DNA of 64,000 nucleotides, from assembly GCA_046349915.1 (NCBI GenBank), contig JAXMBL010000010.1, positions 201,364 to 265,363 of the forward strand, in the 5' to 3' direction. Positions 1-8,696 of the stretch are shown piece after piece. The notes beneath the pieces are model-generated. The model was not told the DNA's origin, ran no database searches, and saw nothing but the letters and a program-made list of their open reading frames with translations. Numbering within the stretch: the first letter of the stretch is position 1; each line of letters opens with the position of its first letter. The DNA is from CAIXSC01 sp046349915. GTDB taxonomy: Bacteria; Planctomycetota; Planctomycetia; Pirellulales; Pirellulaceae. The position numbers and the translations under genes were made by a program.

Positions 1-57
1 GAGGACTCGCCGGAGCAAGCGATCAATTTGGGCGAGATCAAAGTCACGACCGAATAA
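1..57 (+). CDS. 3' end of an upstream gene (18 codons and stop)
   Basis: An open frame enters the window at base 1 and ends at a TAA at 55-57. The visible tail is hydrophilic and acidic (starts EDSPEQAIN, ends VTTE). Nothing in 18 residues identifies a family. It is called only because the frame is open from the edge and the next 670 bases hold no gene, which fits the end of a coding region followed by repeats. Confidence 0.4.
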   Translation, partial: EDSPEQAINLGEIKVTTE

Positions 58-75
58 CTCGCTCCGCCGTGTCCC

Positions 76-307
76 CGTAGGGTGCGTCAAGCCGATCAAG
101 ACAAACTCCAATCAGCGAGCAAACCTCAAAGATCGGCGCCGACGCACCATCTCGTTGAGCAACCGTAGCCGCTTCGATCACCATCACGCGCGTCGACGTG
201 ATCGAAGCTGCCACGCCCACTCAACGATAAGGTGCGTTTTCACCGGGCGGTGGAGGAGCAACCGGTGATGGCAGGATCGCTCGCCGCCCGGTTCGACGCA
301 CCCTACG
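76..307. repeat. MITE-like element, copy 1 (232 bp, 13-bp terminal inverted repeats)
   Basis: The unit starts CGTAGGGTGCGTC and ends with its exact reverse complement GACGCACCCTACG. A second unit of identical length lies at 344-575 with only scattered differences. There is no plausible coding frame. Perfect terminal inverted repeats, short length and no transposase fit a non-autonomous MITE. No clear target-site duplication was identified. Confidence 0.8.
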
Positions 308-343
308 ACGGTACAACGGACTTCGAGTCCGTCGAAGAACCCT

Positions 344-575
344 CGTAGGGTGCGTCAAGCCGATCAAGACAAACTCCAATCGGCGAGCAAGCGTCAAAGA
401 TCGGCGCCGACGCACCATCTCGTTGAGCAACCGTAGCCGCGTCGATCACCACCACGCGCGGCGACGTTGTCGAAGCTGCCACGCCCACTTAACGATAAGG
501 TGCGTTTTCACCGGGCGGTGGTGGAGCAACCGGCAGTGGCAGAATCGCTCGCCGCCCGGTTCGACGCACCCTACG
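344..575. repeat. MITE-like element, copy 2 (232 bp)
   Basis: Direct repeat of 76-307 with the same 13-bp terminal inverted repeats and the same length, separated from copy 1 by 36 bp. The spacer contains a variant of the short GACGGACT/AGTCCGTC hairpin seen elsewhere in the window. Bases 576-737 after it hold no gene and should contain the promoter of the phosphofructokinase gene. Confidence 0.8.
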
Positions 576-737
576 GCTTTCACGGGGCCGCGGTTATCTG
601 CCGCTTTGGCGGAGCCAAAGGCAACTTTCAGGCAACTTTCGAGACGGGGTGTAGCCCCGGCGGGAATGGCGAGTTAGTCTGGCTCTTGGTGGCTAGAACG
701 ACATGACCTTCTCTCTTGCTCGGGTCCGAGAATCTCC

Positions 738-1820
738 ATGGGTCAACGGATTGGTATCGTGACGGGCGGCGGCGACTGCCCGGGACTGAACGCGGTTATT
801 CGAGCGGTGGCGAAATCGGCCAGCCGTCGCGGCTGGGAGACCGTTGGAATCCTGGGTGGTTACGAGGGTCTCCTGGAACCACAACAACTGCGCCCCTTGG
901 CCTATCAAGAACTCGACGGCCTGCTCGTACGCGGCGGCACGATCCTGGGGACCGCCAACCGCGGTCGCTTTTCCGCCAAGGTCGGACACGGCGAGAAGCG
1001 TCAACTACCCCAAGAACTGTTGGAACAGACTCGCCGCGGCTTCGATAAACTGGGGCTCTCCGCTCTCGTTTCCGTGGGAGGCGACGGGTCGCTCAGCATC
1101 GCTCAACAATTCCACGAGTTCGGCATCCCGATCATCGGCGTCCCGAAAACCATCGACAACGATGTGTCGGCGACTGTCGCCACGTTTGGATACGATTCCG
1201 CCGTCGCCTGCGCTACCGATGCACTCGACCGTTTGCACAGCACGGCCGAGAGTCATAGGCGAATCATGGTGCTGGAGGTTATGGGCCGATATGCGGGCTG
1301 GATTGCGATCTATGCTGGGATCGCGGGCGGAGCGGATATTATTTTGATTCCCGAGATTCCGTTCGACTATGAGATCTTGGCCGCCAAGGTTCGTGAACGC
1401 GAACAGCAGGGGAAAAGCTACACGATGGTCGTTGCGGCGGAAGGCGCCAGGTCGAAGGACGGTGGGTTCGTCGTCGCCGCGGGCCAAGAAGCCAACCGCG
1501 AAGCACGACTCGGCGGCATTGGTCAAACCGTGGCCACCGAGCTACAGAACCGCACCGGCAAGGAAGCTCGCGCGGTGGTGCTGGGCCATCTCCAGCGCGG
1601 CGGTACTCCGACGAACATGGATCGAGCTCTGTGCACCATGTTCGGCGCTAAAGCCGTCGAACTGGTGGCCGAAGGCAAATTCGGTCAAATGGTGGCGTAC
1701 ACGGGGACGCATGTGGTAGGCGTGCCATTGATCGACGCCGTCGGCAGCCTCCGCACCGTTCCACTCGACGGCGGCTTCATCTGGACCGCTCGCTCCATTG
1801 GCGTCTGTCTTGGCGATTGA
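738..1820 (+). CDS. 6-phosphofructokinase, PfkA superfamily (group III type)
   Basis: Phosphorylates fructose 6-phosphate to fructose 1,6-bisphosphate in glycolysis; cytoplasmic. At 360 aa it is slightly longer than E. coli PfkA and typical for group III enzymes. The nucleotide-binding start is TGGGDCPGLNAVIR (residues 9-22), followed by GGDGS (114-118), PKTIDND (136-142, with the catalytic base Asp), EVMGR (180-184) and HLQRGG near residue 288. Gly in GGDGS is the ATP-type signature (PPi enzymes have Asp there), while Lys in PKTIDND is the residue found in PPi-PFKs and in actinobacterial ATP-PFKs. The combination suggests ATP use but does not prove it. The MBL gene follows 45 bp downstream on the same strand, so co-transcription is likely. 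Confidence 0.95.
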   Translation: MGQRIGIVTGGGDCPGLNAVIRAVAKSASRRGWETVGILGGYEGLLEPQQLRPLAYQELDGLLVRGGTILGTANRGRFSAKVGHGEKRQLPQELLEQTRRGFDKLGLSALVSVGGDGSLSIAQQFHEFGIPIIGVPKTIDNDVSATVATFGYDSAVACATDALDRLHSTAESHRRIMVLEVMGRYAGWIAIYAGIAGGADIILIPEIPFDYEILAAKVREREQQGKSYTMVVAAEGARSKDGGFVVAAGQEANREARLGGIGQTVATELQNRTGKEARAVVLGHLQRGGTPTNMDRALCTMFGAKAVELVAEGKFGQMVAYTGTHVVGVPLIDAVGSLRTVPLDGGFIWTARSIGVCLGD

Positions 1821-1865
1821 TCTCCCTCCTCCTCGAACGCTAACCGACTCTGCGAGAAACAACTC

Positions 1866-3260
1866 ATGGAAATCAAAGTGATCGGAGCGTCGGGCGGAGA
1901 AGTCACCGGTTCCGCCTATGTGGTAAAGACCAAGCGTGCATCGATACTGATCGACGCCGGGATGTTCCAAGGTGGAAAACAGTCGGAATCCAAGAACCGA
2001 CTCCCCCCCAGCGCTAAACCCAATTATCTCGACGCCATCCTGCTGACGCACGCGCATCTAGATCATACGGGTCGAGTGCCCTTGCTGATTAAGCACGGCT
2101 TTAACGGGCCGATTTATGGGACCGATGCCACGCTCGAATTGTCCGAGATCATTCTGCGCGATAGTGCTCGGCTACAAGTCGCCGATGCCGAACGCACGAA
2201 TCGCAAGCGGCGCGAGCACCACAAGTCGGCGGTCGAACCGCTCTACACTCCCGAGCACGTCGATCCCTTTCCGGGACTCGTGCGTCCCGTGGAATTTCAC
2301 ACGCCCGTCGAAGTCGCTCCGGGAATCGTCGCGCGATGGTGCGAAGCGGGTCACATGTTCGGCTCGGGGAGCATCGAATTGACGGTCGACGAGGATGGTC
2401 GCAAGAAGGTGGTCATCTTCTCGGGCGATCTGGGACCGTTGTCGATGCCCATCCTGCGCCCTTTCGAGCCGTTTAAGAAGGCCGACATGGTTTTCATGGA
2501 GTCGACCTACGGCGACCGCGATCACAAGCCCTACGAGCAGACGGTCGCCGAGTTCGAACGCATCGTCCAAGAAGTCGTCTCCGCCGGCGGCAAGATTCTG
2601 GTCCCCACATTCGCGATCGGACGCTCGCAACAAATTCTGTATCACTTGGCCATCATGTTCTTGCAAAAGAAGGTAAAGCCCTTCCCAGTCTTCCTCGACA
2701 GCCCCATGGCGATCGAAGCGACCAAGGTCTACTCAAAACACCCCGATTTGTTCGACGACGAAATGAAGGCGTGGCAGAAGAAAGGACTCGGCAATGCCAC
2801 TCGTGGTATGTACAAAGCAACCGCCACGGCCGCCGAGTCGCAAAAGCTAAATGGCCTGAAAGGTCCCTGCGCGATCCTTGCTGGCGCCGGTATGTGTAAC
2901 GCGGGCCGCATTCTGCATCACCTCAAACACAACCTCGACAAGCCTCACGTCCATGTGCTCATCGTCGGCTACCAAGGCGATGGCTCCTTGGGTCGTCGCT
3001 TGGTCGAAGGGCAAAAAATCGTCAGCGTCCATCAGCGACGCATCACGGTTCGCGCCAAGATCCACACGCTGAACGGTTTCAGCGGCCACGCGGGCCAAAC
3101 CGAATTGCTCCAATGGCTTGCACCACTCGCTCCTAGCAAGCCTCGAGTGGTCCTCACACATGGCGAAGATATGCCGCGAGCGGCGCTGGCTAAAAAAATT
3201 TTGCAGAAGTTCAAAATCACGGCCGCTTTGCCGAGGCAGGGTGAAGTGTTCGAGCTGTGA
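1866..3260 (+). CDS. MBL-fold beta-CASP ribonuclease-like protein
   Basis: A 464-aa metallo-beta-lactamase/beta-CASP hydrolase, a family acting mainly as RNA endo/exonucleases (CPSF73/YsgA-like). The zinc motif THAHLDHTG lies near residue 59. Further metal ligands sit in GHMFGSGS (near 162) and SGDLG (near 188), and ESTYGDR (near 212) is typical of beta-CASP enzymes. The beta-CASP and C-terminal signatures AGAGMCNAGR, GFSGHAGQ and LTHGED are all present, so it appears catalytically complete. It starts with ATG behind a weak purine stretch, 45 bp after the phosphofructokinase gene. The substrate cannot be read from sequence. Confidence 0.92.
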   Translation: MEIKVIGASGGEVTGSAYVVKTKRASILIDAGMFQGGKQSESKNRLPPSAKPNYLDAILLTHAHLDHTGRVPLLIKHGFNGPIYGTDATLELSEIILRDSARLQVADAERTNRKRREHHKSAVEPLYTPEHVDPFPGLVRPVEFHTPVEVAPGIVARWCEAGHMFGSGSIELTVDEDGRKKVVIFSGDLGPLSMPILRPFEPFKKADMVFMESTYGDRDHKPYEQTVAEFERIVQEVVSAGGKILVPTFAIGRSQQILYHLAIMFLQKKVKPFPVFLDSPMAIEATKVYSKHPDLFDDEMKAWQKKGLGNATRGMYKATATAAESQKLNGLKGPCAILAGAGMCNAGRILHHLKHNLDKPHVHVLIVGYQGDGSLGRRLVEGQKIVSVHQRRITVRAKIHTLNGFSGHAGQTELLQWLAPLAPSKPRVVLTHGEDMPRAALAKKILQKFKITAALPRQGEVFEL

Positions 3261-3288
3261 GGTTCGCGACGGCGCGGGTAAGTTGCGA

Positions 3289-3313
3289 GTCGGAATTCTT
3301 GCGAATTCCGCTA
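3289..3313. repeat. 25-bp palindromic repeat, copy 1
   Basis: Core hairpin CGGAATTC-TTGC-GAATTCCG, 28 bp after the stop of the MBL gene and between convergent genes. The same 25 bp recurs inverted at 8505-8529, also at a 3' gene end. There is no U-tract, so a terminator role is possible but unproven; it resembles a REP-type element. Confidence 0.75.
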
Positions 3314-3317
3314 CGGG

Positions 3318-4688
3318 TCAGGTCACCTCGATCGATACCTGCTGTATCGAATTTCTTCCCGACTTGGGGAATGGGCGAGGCATGGGCTGAGCAATCCCGC
3401 GAGCATCAATGGTTCTACATCGCAACTCGTATTTCCCCGATGGTACATCGCGAATCACGGCTGCCCAGTGAGCCAACGTGTACCGCATGGGCCATTGCAG
3501 CGGCCGTTGCGACTCGTTGTCGAATCCCAAAGTGCCGGCAGGCAATTTCTCGTCCGGCAACCCCTGCCAACGACTTGGCGCTGCTAGCAAACTGGCGTCT
3601 ACCCACGGGGCCTTTGTAAAGTGCGGGTCATCTTTCTCCAACGGCTCGTCGGCTTTCTTTAACCACACTTGCACCTTCGTCAAACCCGAGATGCCCACTT
3701 GCGCCATGCCTGTCACTGTGATGGGCATGGACGCCGAGACTTTCGGCGAATGCGAGACGAAGCGAGCAAACGTCTTCATCCAGCTATCGACGTCATTGTT
3801 GCCATCCGCGTAGGTGTCATTGGCAAACGGCGCGTTCGTCAGCGTCACCTTCTGCAACCATTTGACCGACTTAAAGCCATACGCCTCGGGAACCAACATG
3901 CGAACGGGTCCCCCGCGCTTTCCCGATAGCCACTCGCCGTTCAACTTGTAACACAGCGTCACTGGATGCTCGCCCGGCGGATCCTCCAACACTCGGCCGA
4001 TCGGCAACGAACTGCGAAAGATCTGCTTCGGGTCATCGTTGTGATAGCCATGGTAGAACAGCCGACGCACGTTCTCCTCGGGCCGCGCCATCCAGATGAC
4101 CTCGCGCAGTGGCACTCCCTCCCACAGCCCCATGCCGAGCGGCGCGCCGCCATTGTTGCACGTCATGATCTTGGTAAACCGCACCCCCTTGGTTTCTCCA
4201 AGCTTGACGAGCGTCTCGAAGTCGAGTGCAGTCCCCTTCTCGCGCGACAGAGGATTCGCCACCTTGGCGTTCGATTCAGGATCAGGGACCACCTCCAGCC
4301 GCCAGGTTTCGCGAGTCATGCCAACTTCACGCAACTTCTCCAAGGGATGCGTGTAGGGCAGGGGAGTCCCTCGTTCGACCGTTCCGAAATTCGCATCGGC
4401 CGTGAAGTAACCTAACTTCCCAATCGGCTCGACCAACGCCGGATCGTCCGCTCCACCAACCTTGCCCAGTCCCGCCGTCTCGTCTCCAATCGCTCGACGA
4501 ACTCCTGTTAGCGGATCGCGGAGAACGATCCCGGCGCCGAGCATCCCGGCCAGTCCGCTGGCGAGAAAATGCCGGCGAGCGAGCACCACGTGCTCGTCCA
4601 ACCAGCCAGCGGGAAACTCCATCAACGACTGCGTTACGGGACCAGCAGGGTCTTTCTCCGTCGAACTAGGTCGAGTCATCGGATTCAT
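3318..4688 (-). CDS. Molybdopterin-dependent oxidoreductase, sulfite-oxidase family, Tat-exported
   Basis: A 456-aa protein of the sulfite oxidase/SorA/YedY superfamily, probably periplasmic. A twin-arginine segment RRHFLASGLAGMLG near residues 37-50 precedes a short hydrophobic stretch, fitting Tat export with bound cofactor. The expected Mo-ligand cysteine lies in the TCNNGGAPLGMGLWEG stretch. KSVKWLQKVTL is the family's conserved region after the Moco domain, and the C-terminal 120 residues match the Mo-co dimerisation domain. I chose the ATG at 4688 over the GTG at 4703 because it gives a classic 4-bp ATGA overlap with the upstream stop at 4685-4687 and has a GGAG in front. It is therefore translationally coupled to the deacylase/beta-lactamase gene. 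The electron donor is not identifiable. Confidence 0.88.
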   Translation of the reverse strand: MNPMTRPSSTEKDPAGPVTQSLMEFPAGWLDEHVVLARRHFLASGLAGMLGAGIVLRDPLTGVRRAIGDETAGLGKVGGADDPALVEPIGKLGYFTADANFGTVERGTPLPYTHPLEKLREVGMTRETWRLEVVPDPESNAKVANPLSREKGTALDFETLVKLGETKGVRFTKIMTCNNGGAPLGMGLWEGVPLREVIWMARPEENVRRLFYHGYHNDDPKQIFRSSLPIGRVLEDPPGEHPVTLCYKLNGEWLSGKRGGPVRMLVPEAYGFKSVKWLQKVTLTNAPFANDTYADGNNDVDSWMKTFARFVSHSPKVSASMPITVTGMAQVGISGLTKVQVWLKKADEPLEKDDPHFTKAPWVDASLLAAPSRWQGLPDEKLPAGTLGFDNESQRPLQWPMRYTLAHWAAVIRDVPSGKYELRCRTIDARGIAQPMPRPFPKSGRNSIQQVSIEVT

Positions 4689-7543
4689 TGAGTTGAACTC
4701 CACAGCGGTTGAGCGGGCCAGCTAGTGACGCGATGGAGCGCATCGTGAAACTCGGGTGTGTCGAGCGCATTGGTCAAGTGATCAACCCAAGGACTCACTC
4801 GACTGTTGAACAGCACGGCGACGTGCAACCCATCGTGACGGCGAATCAGAATCGTCGAGGTGCCTGGTAACGAGCCCGTGTGCCAACTATTGGCCGCCCC
4901 GCGATCTCCGATGGGCCGTACCAACCATCCCAAGCTATAGTAGACGGGCTTGGGTTTTCCGTCCGTGTCCAACTCGGGCTCCGCCGTGGGCCGACCAAGC
5001 ATCTCGGTTATGGTCTCCGGTTTCAAAAGTCGTCGCGGTGATTCACGATCTAGTGCCGCGGCAAACCGCACGAGATCAATCGAAGACGCCAACCAGCCGC
5101 CGTGGGCATCCATCGCCTCTAAATTCCACGCTCCATAGGGTTGAGGCGATGGTTGTCCCAAGTCGTCCTCGAACACCGACGCGCCCATCGCTGGATCGTA
5201 GTAGCGTGTCTCGCCAGGCTGTCGATCCTTCAAACGAGTTCGCCCGAGTTGCATGGTGTTCGCACCGGCGGGCCCAAGGACTTCGCGACGAGTGTATTCG
5301 CCATACGACTCGCCGCTTGCTCGTTCCACGATCCGTCCTAACAAGCAATAACCAAAGTTCGAGTACGCGTAGCGCTCGCCGGGTGTAAAGTCGAGCGGTT
5401 GGCTGTACATGCAGCGGATTACTTCTTGCGGACCCGCCGGCGAAGGAACTCCCAAAGACTTGGCAAAGCGAACCGATTGAAACATTGCATCGAATGATCT
5501 ATCTCGATCCCATCCACCTCGATGTTGCAGCAACTGCCGCACCGTAATCTGCTTTAATCGTTCTTCGAGTTTGGCGCCTTCAGGAACATGCGGCGTCTCT
5601 TTCACCCAATCATAGGCCAAGTCATCCAACCGCAACTTACCCGACTCGACCAATCGCAAGATCGCCACCGCCGTCACCGGTTTCGAGATGCTTGCGATGC
5701 GAAAGAGCGTCTGCGGCGTAACTGGTTCGCGAGCCGCCACATCCGACCAGCCATAGCCGCGTGCGTACAGCAGTTGATCTCCCCGAGCTACCGCCACCGC
5801 ACAACCAGGCACTCGATGTTGCTCCATGAACCGTTCCATGAAGCGCTCCAACGATTCGACGCCCGGCGTCGCGGCGGCGATCGCCGGCGCCCCGTCGCCA
5901 GCACGCACCGTCTTGGTTCCGGGCCTCCGCAACACTCGACCAGGTCGCTTGTTTGTTTGCTTGCCCTTGTCCCACACCAATTCGCCGTTGACCAGGACAA
6001 AGCGCATGCCTTCGGCTAGCGACTGAGGCGAAGAGAACGTGGCGCGATCCACGATCTTCGTCGAATCGAAAATCGCCAGGTCCGCGGCCAGTCCCACCGC
6101 CAACCGACCTCGGTCATACGCCATCACTTCATTCGCAGCCACGGCGCTTGCCTGCGACACCGCTCGCTCCAGCGACAGCGTCTGACGCTCGCGAACGTAT
6201 CGAGCCAAGATGCGAGGGAAAGCGCCGAACGCTCGCGGATGCGAGGCGATTCGCGATCCGCCCGCGGGTCCGACATCGGTGCAGAACGAAATGAAATCGC
6301 GCCGCATCGCCCGTTCCAAATTCTCCTCGCTCATACTCTCTGGCAACGCGAACGCGCGAGCGACCACGAGCGCGAAGAAGGTATCCCAAGGATCTTCTCC
6401 CAATGCTTGCGCCATCTCGGCCAGACTCTTGCCTGCGTGCGGCGAGTATTTCGCGTCGGCGGCTGAACCGATCACGACTTTGCCCCAATCGCGCCCAATG
6501 TGTCGATACCAGTTCTCGTAAGTCGTATCGCTTTCCATCTCGGCGCGAATTTGCTTGCGCAGTTCGGGGTCTCCCAGGCGAGCGAGGAATTTTGCTTCAC
6601 CCTCGGCGAAGTACTTGGGCGGAATGAAGGCCGCGATGCCAAGCCCGTTGTTGATGTAAGGATAGATGTCCGCCGCGACTTGCTGGCCCGCTTCACGAGC
6701 GTGCTGGATCCGCGCGATGGCCTGCTCCATCTTCGGCCAGTTGTCGCGGCCGGCCGCTTTGAGATGAAAGATGTGCACCGGCGTCGCCGCCTTACGCCCA
6801 ATCTCTAACGCCTCATCGATCGCCTCCAGCAACCGATCTCCTTCGTTTCGCATATGCGTAAAGTATCGGCCGCCATACTCGCCCGACACACTCGCCAACT
6901 CGGCGATCTCTTGGGTGTCGGCATAGACGGCGGGCGGATAGATCAGCGAGGTTGAGAGCCCAATCGCTCCAGCCTCCATCCCTTCGCGCACCAGAGCTTT
7001 CATGCGATCCAGCTCGTCGCCAACAGGTCGACGATCGACATCGCCCAGAATGATGATTCGTGCTTGAGTGTGTCCCACCGTTTGCACGACATTCAGCGGC
7101 ATCCCCTTCATGTCCAAATGCACGAAGTACTCGGCCATCGTCTTCCAGGGCACTCGCCGTGCTTGTTCATCAGAAACTGGAGCTGCGGACACTCCTTCTC
7201 CGCATAGGATCGTCGTCACTCCTTGGGCCAAGAGATTGGAAGCCGACGCGGGATTGTCGAGCAAGGACGAGGCGGACTGACCCATCATGTCGATAAAGCC
7301 GGGCGCGACGATCAGTCCCTTGGCGTCGATGGTGAGAGTTGCTTTTGTTGTGGTCAGTCGCCCGATGGCGACGATGCGACCATCGCGGATGCCGATGTCG
7401 GCGTGGTACCACGGCGCCCCAGTGCCATCGACGATCTTGCCGCCTTGGATCAAGACGTCCAGCGTTTCCTCGGCTGACCCTCGGGAAAGGGTGATGCACG
7501 ATAGAACGAGTGCCAGCAAGCCAGTCTGCACAAGGAGGCGCAT
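4685..7543 (-). CDS. Secreted fusion: N-acyl-D-amino-acid deacylase-like amidohydrolase + class C beta-lactamase-like serine hydrolase
   Basis: A 952-aa two-domain protein. The ATG at 7543 is preferred over an upstream in-frame start because it has AGGA in front and begins a signal peptide (MRLLVQTGLLALVLSCI). Residues about 30-530 match the D-aminoacylase family: VDGTGAPW, a TTILCGEG segment, THMRNEG, and a C-terminal GRLAVGLAADLAIFD strand. The usual metal-binding HxH after GFID is replaced by MMGQSAS, as in a planctomycete-type subgroup, so activity should not be assumed. Residues about 560-950 are a serine beta-lactamase/DD-peptidase fold with SISK near 618, YSN near 727 and HTG near 888. 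A role in D-amino-acid or peptidoglycan peptide scavenging is inference. It is the first gene of a two-gene operon. Confidence 0.87.
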   Translation of the reverse strand: MRLLVQTGLLALVLSCITLSRGSAEETLDVLIQGGKIVDGTGAPWYHADIGIRDGRIVAIGRLTTTKATLTIDAKGLIVAPGFIDMMGQSASSLLDNPASASNLLAQGVTTILCGEGVSAAPVSDEQARRVPWKTMAEYFVHLDMKGMPLNVVQTVGHTQARIIILGDVDRRPVGDELDRMKALVREGMEAGAIGLSTSLIYPPAVYADTQEIAELASVSGEYGGRYFTHMRNEGDRLLEAIDEALEIGRKAATPVHIFHLKAAGRDNWPKMEQAIARIQHAREAGQQVAADIYPYINNGLGIAAFIPPKYFAEGEAKFLARLGDPELRKQIRAEMESDTTYENWYRHIGRDWGKVVIGSAADAKYSPHAGKSLAEMAQALGEDPWDTFFALVVARAFALPESMSEENLERAMRRDFISFCTDVGPAGGSRIASHPRAFGAFPRILARYVRERQTLSLERAVSQASAVAANEVMAYDRGRLAVGLAADLAIFDSTKIVDRATFSSPQSLAEGMRFVLVNGELVWDKGKQTNKRPGRVLRRPGTKTVRAGDGAPAIAAATPGVESLERFMERFMEQHRVPGCAVAVARGDQLLYARGYGWSDVAAREPVTPQTLFRIASISKPVTAVAILRLVESGKLRLDDLAYDWVKETPHVPEGAKLEERLKQITVRQLLQHRGGWDRDRSFDAMFQSVRFAKSLGVPSPAGPQEVIRCMYSQPLDFTPGERYAYSNFGYCLLGRIVERASGESYGEYTRREVLGPAGANTMQLGRTRLKDRQPGETRYYDPAMGASVFEDDLGQPSPQPYGAWNLEAMDAHGGWLASSIDLVRFAAALDRESPRRLLKPETITEMLGRPTAEPELDTDGKPKPVYYSLGWLVRPIGDRGAANSWHTGSLPGTSTILIRRHDGLHVAVLFNSRVSPWVDHLTNALDTPEFHDALHRVTSWPAQPLWSSTQ

Positions 7544-7799
7544 GCGAGTTCCTATTCGTTCGAGCAAAAGGCAAAGACGCGAGCGTGGTCGACTGTCGCA
7601 GCTCGTTGGACGATCCTGGGACTTCGGGGCTTTTAGACCACCACAAGCCGTCGGCCATTCTAGCGACCGGCCACAATGGTAGCATTGCCACTCGCCGTCC
7701 ATTCTAATGACGTCCGTCCATGCAAATGGGCGTCCTGGAGCACTCGCCGGTTACGACCGGTGAAGCGCCATCGTTTACCTTTCTTCGTGGAGCAACAAC

Positions 7800-8507
7800 A
7801 TGAATGTTCGCTGGCTGCCGTCTGTCTTGTTGGGATGTTTCTTTGCGTGTTTTTCCGCCACCTTGTCCGCGGACGAGAAACTCAACACACCGCCCGAGGG
7901 ATTTACGGCTCTGTTCAACGGCCGCGACCTGGCTGGCTGGAAGGGGCTGGTCGGCAACCCCAAATCACGAGCCGCCATGAAACCCGAGGAGCTCGCCGCT
8001 GCCCAGAAAACGGCTGACGAGAAGATGCGAGCCCACTGGAAGGTCGTCGATGGGACGTTGGTCTTCGACGGCAAGGGCGACAACCTGTGCACCGAGAAGG
8101 ACTATGGGAACTTCGAGTTCTATTGCGACTGGAAGATTGAGAAAGGCGGCGACAGCGGCATTTACCTGCGAGGCTCGCCGCAGGTTCAGATCTGGGACAC
8201 CGAACACGAGCCCTATTTCAAACTCGGCGCCGAGAAGGGATCAGGCGCCTTCTGGAACAACCAGAAGCACCCACGGTTCCCCATCGCCAAGGGCGACAAG
8301 AAGGTGGGGGAATGGAATACCTTCTGGATCAAGATGGTCGGCGAGAGAGTCACCATCAAGCTGAACGGTATCACCGTCGTCGACGACACGGTGCTTGAGA
8401 ACTACTGGGAGCGAGACAAGCCGATTTACCCCAAGGGTTCCATCGAGCTGCAGAACCACGGCAACACGCTGTACTTCCGCAACATCTACCTCAAGGAACT
8501 CCCGTAG
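7800..8507 (+). CDS. Secreted DUF1080 (3-keto-disaccharide hydrolase-like) protein
   Basis: A 235-aa DUF1080 protein, a concanavalin-like fold greatly expanded in Planctomycetes and Bacteroidetes. An N-terminal signal peptide runs to about residue 24 (ending TLSADE). The family core begins GFTALFNGRDLAGWKG and continues through LCTEKDYGNFEFYCDWK, GDSGIYLRG and the C-terminal IELQNHGNTLYFRNIYLK. Length fits a single-domain member. The start ATG has GGAG 8 bases upstream. It is divergent from the deacylase gene; 7544-7799 between them should hold both promoters. The exact sugar substrate cannot be predicted. Confidence 0.93.
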   Translation: MNVRWLPSVLLGCFFACFSATLSADEKLNTPPEGFTALFNGRDLAGWKGLVGNPKSRAAMKPEELAAAQKTADEKMRAHWKVVDGTLVFDGKGDNLCTEKDYGNFEFYCDWKIEKGGDSGIYLRGSPQVQIWDTEHEPYFKLGAEKGSGAFWNNQKHPRFPIAKGDKKVGEWNTFWIKMVGERVTIKLNGITVVDDTVLENYWERDKPIYPKGSIELQNHGNTLYFRNIYLKELP

Positions 8508-8529
8508 CGGAATTCGCAAGAATTCCGAC
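8505..8529. repeat. 25-bp palindromic repeat, copy 2
   Basis: Exact inverted copy of 3289-3313. It begins inside the stop codon of the DUF1080 gene. The rest of 8530-8696 contains two copies of AAAGCGAGCGGGCTACGT (near 8553 and 8683) and no gene. Confidence 0.75.
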
Positions 8530-8696
8530 CGTCATGCGCCAGCGGCATATCGCCAAAGCGAGCGGGCTACGTAGCCATCTCGCTTCGCGAGATGATCAGC
8601 CTGCGAAGCGTACACAGCTAACACCAGCGTAGACGGCCCTCCGTCACTATCCGACCTCACTCGCACTTCAGCTATTCCGCTCGCAAAGCGAGCGGG

